DNA of 64,000 nucleotides, taken from assembly GCA_004352715.1 (NCBI GenBank), contig SCFE01000043.1, positions 978,017 through 1,042,016 of the forward strand, in the 5' to 3' direction. Source of the stretch: Hofstenia miamia. Lineage: Eukaryota; Xenacoelomorpha; Acoela. This document shows positions 58,731 to 64,000 of this stretch, one piece after another; positions within the stretch are counted from its first letter, which is position 1, and each line of letters opens with the position of its first letter. The notes below the pieces were generated by a model, which did no database searches, was not told the DNA's origin, and saw only the letters and a list, made by a program, of their open reading frames with translations. The position numbers were made by a program, and so were the translations under genes.

Positions 58731-58898
58731 ATAATAGCAGAATTTCCTATGTGCAAAGACTCCATTTTATCTCTGCTCAAAACAGGCGAGTTGTGCATAG
58801 AACGAGTGGAGAACATTTTGAAAACGATTTAAAGTATTTTAGCATTACATTGGTTATCAAATAAAACTTGTTTCTTTGAATTATATTTTGTAGTAAAA
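58731..58898 (+). repeat. 168-bp direct repeat flanking a gap, copy 1
   Basis: Identical by eye to 58920-59087, which stands directly on the other side of a 21-N gap. Most likely the same sequence at two contig ends that was not merged. Confidence 0.93.
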
Positions 58899-58919
58899 NN
58901 NNNNNNNNNNNNNNNNNNN
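58899..58919. other. Assembly gap, 21 N
   Basis: Lies exactly between two identical 168-base copies. Confidence 0.97.
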
Positions 58920-59087
58920 ATAATAGCAGAATTTCCTATGTGCAAAGACTCCATTTTATCTCTGCTCAAAACAGGCGAGTTGTGCATAGAACGAGTGGAG
59001 AACATTTTGAAAACGATTTAAAGTATTTTAGCATTACATTGGTTATCAAATAAAACTTGTTTCTTTGAATTATATTTTGTAGTAAAA
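58920..59087 (+). repeat. 168-bp direct repeat flanking a gap, copy 2
   Basis: See copy 1 at 58731-58898. Confidence 0.93.
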
Positions 59088-59099
59088 TTTACTCGTGGC

Positions 59100-59971
59100 T
59101 CTATTCTTTCACAACTGGCAGATCGCAAAAACTTATATACAAAAACTACATTTGCAAGCCAATAGCAATTTCACTTGGATCATCACAAGGCACAGCTGGT
59201 GGCCCAAATATTTATTCTATTGCAACTGATTCCTTGCGATCATATGAATCAAATAGTTTCATTATAAAATACTCTGATAATTCTGCAGCTACAGTACCTT
59301 GTTTTAAGAATCCTGAAGACTATCAAAAATTGTCGTTAAACAAAATTGATGGTGAAATTACAATATGAACAACAAAATATAATTTAAAGATTAATGAAAC
59401 TAAGACCAAAATGATACGATTTTCACTAAGCCATTCTAATATATGTCAATGTAATATCGCCAACTTAAGTTATTCAAATGTTGATCATTATACTATTTTA
59501 GGAATCATGTTTCAATAAAAGCTAAGATTCAAACGATATTGTGATAATTTACTTTCTCGGCTAAATCGTCGTAAATACATCCTTAGAGATTCAAAGTCTA
59601 ATGGCTACACTATTGATGAAATAAACAAAGTTTTTGATTCTATTATTTTAAATCGTATCAGATATGGTATTTCAGTGTATGGGGCTGATATTGGAACTAT
59701 GCAAAGAATAAATAAACTTACACTATGCTATATAAACGGTTTTTGTAAAAACCTAATAGATGTGTTTGAAGTTAGAGAAAAAGAATATCTTAAACTCGCC
59801 AACAAGATATTAAACAATAATAAACATCCTTTGAACGCCTATTTCAATCAACATACAAATACTAGTAACTGCCATCTTAGAAAAAATGCCAGATTCAGGA
59901 TTCCATTAGTGCGCACTGAAACGTTTAAGAATATATTTGCTCATGGTGCAATGAAGATTCTAAACTCATAA
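59100..59971 (+). mobile_element. LINE RT fragment of the SQGT-GGPN family, copy B
   Basis: SPLAISLG-like residues lead to GSSQGTAGGPNIYSIATDSL (motif B), then IIKYSDNSAAT (motif C with the second Asp changed to Asn), YNLKINETKTKMIRFSLSHS (thumb), NVDHYTILGIMFQ, RIRYGISVYGADIGTMQRIN, and a long intact C-terminal frame (59675-59971) ending IFAHGAMKILNS. Three stops or shifts interrupt it. Motif B and spacing match copy A at 48603. The Asp-to-Asn change in the catalytic box and the stops mean it is inactive. Confidence 0.78.
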
Positions 59972-60045
59972 ATGTGTATTTATTATATTTTACTCTTTTC
60001 TGTTAAAAATTTTCCTCAGTCTGTACTTTTTTATTTCTTCTCCTC
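59972..60045. other. Spacer / LINE 3' flank
   Basis: Short T-rich spacer between the LINE copy and the minus-strand retroelement piece. Confidence 0.5.
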
Positions 60046-60665
60046 TTACCTCGGAAAAAATAGCACTGGGAAAAACTGGAAAGTCACCTTCAATAGCTTC
60101 ATCACAATCCATAGGCAGGGCATTAGGGTGTTTTGATTCTAGGGCCCGAACAATTTCATCAGTAACTGGTATAGCGCCCTTTGAGTATCGTTTTCAAAAA
60201 GTGATGTTGCACTTTTGAACTTGCCCTTGGATACAAAATTCGGAAATTTTTGTCTGTGCAAGAGTTGTTGGATGTCGATGACCTTAGTCTCTCTTTTATA
60301 GCTTTGAATTCGACAATTAGGTCCCAAATGTTGCCTTTAAAACATTCATTCATTCTTTTGCGAAAGTGGTCTAAATTCTAGTTTTATTTCTGTATGATAC
60401 CTTTTGTAGAACAAGAGGGGGAAGTAAGAAAAATGCATCCAGAGCTATTGATGCGCCTTCACAATTGTCAACAAAGAGGCGAAGCCAACGGTCAGGTTCC
60501 CTAACAAATTCCTTACCAGCATTTCCAGTGGGTAATTTGAAGAGATTTGGTCGAAATGCTGTTAAAATTTTGTATGCCTCGATTACGTCTGATCCTTTAA
60601 TGTATTTACCACTAACTGTTGGAAGATTTGGAGATGAGCAACAGGGCATTTCATTCAGGTTAAGT
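60046..60665 (-). mobile_element. Retroelement RT-ORF N-terminal region, minus strand, decayed
   Basis: Read on the minus strand across three frames: FRPNLFKLPTGNAGKEFVRE, WLRLFVDNCEGASIALDAFF, LLPPLVLQKVSYRNKT, CFKGNIWDLIVEFKAIKERL, then GAIPVTDEIVRALESKHPNA and PSAIFSEVRG. The W+..Y..... L.AL..LP.LLLQK, L..EG..LQ.RL and V...L..KHP.A blocks recall the region upstream of the RT in a family of metazoan retroelement ORFs. That family link is from memory and not verified. The RT itself is not present. Frameshifts show decay. Confidence 0.5.
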
Positions 60666-60854
60666 TTATTAAGTGTCTGTGTTATATCAGAGGATTGAGT
60701 ATCCTATTGATTAATATTCCATATACTATCTTAACGGCTTATCTTCTTTATAAAATTTTCATTTTCATCTAAACCAACTAGTTCTTTTTTGTTTTCATAA
60801 TTATTCTATCTCAGCTTATCTTTTGCGATGTAAAAATTTTCAAACCACATAAAA

Positions 60855-62050
60855 TTAATCTTTTTTAGCATTAGTACATTTCGAGAATGCAATGTATTCA
60901 TTGAAAGCGTATTGTTTTGTTGGTCTTCTCTGCCTCTGTGAGCGACGCAAAATCCTTTCATCTTGATTTTCAATGTTTATATTTTCTTCTTCATCCAAAT
61001 TGGTATTCTCCATATCAATATCAGAATCATAGTCGGCCAAAATATGATCAACTATAGCAATACCATAATTTTTATGTATTACATTATTGTTACTTTAATC
61101 AGTAGCATTTTTAAATACTTCCTCGGTTATAATTGGTGCCCAACCCCTAAAGATATTTCTATGACATGGTATATATTGTGAACCAAACCATATTTTAGTA
61201 AATACTCCTTGCCAATTACAGCAACAGGTCTTCTCCAAATTTTGTTGTTATGCGAAAAACCCAGAGGTTTTGAATTTTGTAAAAATCTATTTGAGTTTTG
61301 GGCCTTTCTACATGAACTTGCCTCAACTTTTCCGAACAGTCTGATGAAAAAATTATATTCTAACTTATAGTAGGAGTGAAATATGCTCAGCTACAAATTT
61401 CACTCAAGAGCTGGAAGCTCATCCGTCAAAATACCAGGTATTCTAGCATTTCTTCTAAATACTATTTGATACGGGAAGTAACCATTTCGATTAGGTAAGC
61501 AAATCTTGGCAAATACTGCTAATTTAAGGACTTTGTTGTAGAGCAGAAGGTTCATTCGCACCAACCGTTATAAGGCTTTTCTTAAACACAACGTTGTGCG
61601 GCGCAATCAGGTTATTACTATAAGGAACATAAAGTGGAGAGTTCCTATATTTTTTTCCCTCATATCTGTGAATGAATCACCCGAAAATTCATCACCATTA
61701 TCCACAATAACTTTATTGTACGTACCACACACAGTGACCCGCTCAGTTAACTATGAATTCTGAACAAAATTTGACATTTTATCCCTAAGTTGAGCACAAA
61801 CGCTAAATCTCGATCTATGATATGCAACACCCTACAGGTATTAAATTTTGATGAATTGAGAGTTGTGACAAGAATATATCCATTGATGTGATATCATTAA
61901 ATTCATTAGAATTAGAAAAACTGAAAACAGGCTTAACAAATCTAGGTCTCGTGCTTAGACAGCTTTGACATACTCAATTTATACACTTCATCTTAATCAA
62001 ACTTAAAACAAGTTTTTAAAAACGAACAAAATTTTGAGTGGTGTCCATAG
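60855..62050 (-). mobile_element. Retrotransposon integrase-like ORF, minus strand, decayed
   Basis: From about 61990 downward: CLSTRPRFVKPVFSF with EFNDITSMDI (start of the integrase core, catalytic Asp), VIVDNGDEFSGDSFTDM after a shift (VDNGGEF block, second Asp), ANEPSALQ, FAKICLPNRNGYFPYQIVFR and ARIPGILTDELPALE (the N...GxSPxQLVFGRNPxxP block). The C-terminal tail at 61040-60855 is acidic, then RILRRSQRQRRPTKQYAFNE, typical of the basic end of gypsy-like integrases. Many stops. No LTRs were identified. Confidence 0.65.
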
Positions 62051-64000
62051 CAATTCCGGACTATTACGGTATACAAATGCTTCATTTGGTTTGCCCTAGT
62101 GGAGTGGTTATTTTTTGGGGCGACATATAATTCCGTGGAACACTCCTAAATATCAACGGGTCGCTATAATTGCTTTCATTGGGAGACTATGCAATGTGTT
62201 GATGCCATCGGTTATTCCGGTTTTCTTCACGATTTTATTAATGAAAGTTGGGATGTTGATACTAATATTCCGGTTTTAAACTAGAGTCTGTTATTTGTAA
62301 ATTCTTTGCAAGGAAAGCCATCTCCGTTGCAGAAGCGATTGGCAATAGACATATCTTATATAAAAGAAAGCATGAACAATTGTGAATTGTCTCCTGCATA
62401 AATATGATGCATTTACAAAGTAGAATAGCTCTTCCTTAGATAGATTTTTGCTTTCATTAACAATAGGTCAAATGACTTTTAAGCATTTTTTGCTTGCCTC
62501 ATTCTTCGTTCAGCGTACATATACTTCCAATAATGTTGATAATCGCATTGAATTTGCTATTTGTCGAAATTTTGTTTTCAATCCATTAATTTTCGCAATT
62601 GAAACATCAGATTGATATTTACTCTCAAGGAGTAAGCGCTGTTCTAATGTTAATCCGTAAAAAGGGGAATGTCATAATTATGACAAGGTAAACATCGCAT
62701 CGGGACCTCAACAAGGATAGGAACTTAGGTTAAAGGATTAGTACAAAAAACAGGTCCCGCAAGGCGATAGCTGCAACATATATTCGAATAAGTAGGAATT
62801 CTATTTCAGAATAAATGTTTTGGAAATAAATATTGTGCTTTTAAAACATCCTAAACTTGAAAAAATACAATTATTTACAGGAACGCATTCTTCTTAAAAT
62901 ATCAAAATTAAATAGTCGTCCCGCAAATGCACAAAATGAAAAAAGAACAAAAATAAGTATTAAAATTTTCAAAATGTAATAAATTGAGAGTAATCATTGA
63001 ATTAAATATTCGAAAAAGTTTACAAAACTAGAGATCAAGGTTTATTATATTCTATTAATTTTTTCTTAAAATTAAAACGTAGTTAAAATATTGTAAGCGA
63101 AGTAAGGCGAATTCCTTAAATGTATACATACATACAAAAATGGACTTGGCCATGGCGAGTCTACAATTCGAGTTAAATCAATGCAACAAAAAACAATTAA
63201 TAAAAAAATTGGTAGAAAAGAGTATGCAAACAAATGTGTATGATATGTTTGTTTGAACAAACAGTAAATTTTAAATTTATTTACGTGACAAAAAGCACAA
63301 TTTTTTCAAATAGGACCTTGAAAAATCCCTTCCCATCACTTTATATATATATATATATATATATAATGTTTCGATGCTTAATGGTTATGAACGAATTTGT
63401 TCCAACTGCACTATATTTTCCAGAGGTTTTCTTGAGCCAACGATGCGTAATTACAGATTAATAGATTTCACCAACTTATGATGTATTTCATTAGCACAAG
63501 TTACAAAAACACTAAATTTCAATTCACAGGAATGCTCCAAGAAATGCTTAATTAAGCATTAAATTACAACCAAGTAAAGCGCTTAATCAATATTCATCGG
63601 TTAATTAGGAAAATATCTAGCAATATTCACTTAATTCAAATTTAGCAAATTGAGCATCCCCTGCAATTCCAAAATTAATCCTTGATTCCACGAACATTCT
63701 GGTCTTTAAATAACTAAAGTAGAAATATTTAAATTAATCTACAAAACGCCATGTTGTAAAATACAAAAAATTTTGGAAAATGTTTTAAGTACGCAAATAA
63801 TGAGAAATCGGTCTAACACATGTGTGCACATTCTTCGAATATGTTTTTATTGGAAGATTTTCGCGTTTGATACAGAAAATAATTTAAAAAATACCAATAA
63901 GTGTTGCAATAAACGGCAGTCACACTTCATTGCAAATTGTCTACGTAGCCTTTAGTTTTCAAAAATTTCTTAACAGAAATCTATTATGCTCTGTGCAAAC
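62051..64000. other. AT-rich stretch without a recognised gene
   Basis: Nothing recognised on either strand apart from a TA run at 63342-63364. Open frames here are short, with no motif or splice support. Confidence 0.6.

Overview
The window is eukaryotic and almost certainly metazoan. It is strongly AT-rich, has no operon structure, contains eight N gaps and more than twenty (TA)n microsatellites, and carries several classes of animal-type mobile elements. The only well-supported host genes are exons of Cys-loop (pentameric) ligand-gated ion channels. The channel set and the repeat load suit an invertebrate such as a nematode or another lophotrochozoan or ecdysozoan lineage, but I cannot fix the species. 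No bacterial-style genes, CRISPR arrays or operons were seen.

Host genes: at least two paralogous ion-channel genes lie in tandem on the + strand. Gene 1 is represented by one exon (11783-12153) encoding TM1-TM3. Gene 2 has a ligand-binding-domain exon (20625-20774), a TM1-TM3 exon (31786-32111) that joins it in phase, and probably a TM4/C-terminal exon (41579-41691). The two TM exons share intron positions, phases and the flanking TFSR motif, so they are duplicates. The TM2 motifs SAR (gene 1) and PAR (gene 2) suggest anion-selective channels. Signal-peptide, loop-A and Cys-loop exons were not recognised and may lie in gaps. A few weak candidate membrane-protein exons (35753-35941, 37991-38631) lie on the minus strand inside the last large intron of gene 2.

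Mobile elements make up most of the rest. 1-466: decayed non-LTR reverse transcriptase cut by a gap. 5277-6148: long-TIR DNA element sitting in a TA microsatellite. 21480-22160, 26544-26790, 28965-29885, 34400-34640 and 57119-57420: Tc1/mariner-like remnants. 26784-27233: Penelope-like element tail with a GIY-YIG endonuclease. 39409-40310: pogo/Tigger-like element with TA target duplication, a nested 249-bp MITE, and a tandem duplication over its 3' end. 42781-43606: minus-strand LINE RT. 43622-47090: plus-strand restriction-like-endonuclease LINE with a tRNA-like head and a Myb-like N-terminal domain. 47130-48694: minus-strand APE-type LINE. 48603-50215 and 59100-59971: a LINE family with an unusual SQGT(V/A)GGPN signature. 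50852-52786: piggyBac-like element with TTAA ends. 60046-62050: minus-strand retroelement pieces (integrase and RT-ORF N-terminal region). Nearly all are frameshifted or truncated and appear inactive.

Assembly caution: three gaps (6151, 24990-25056, 58899-58919) are flanked by the same sequence on both sides, which suggests unmerged contig ends or collapsed haplotypes. Long reading frames that run through N blocks are artefacts.
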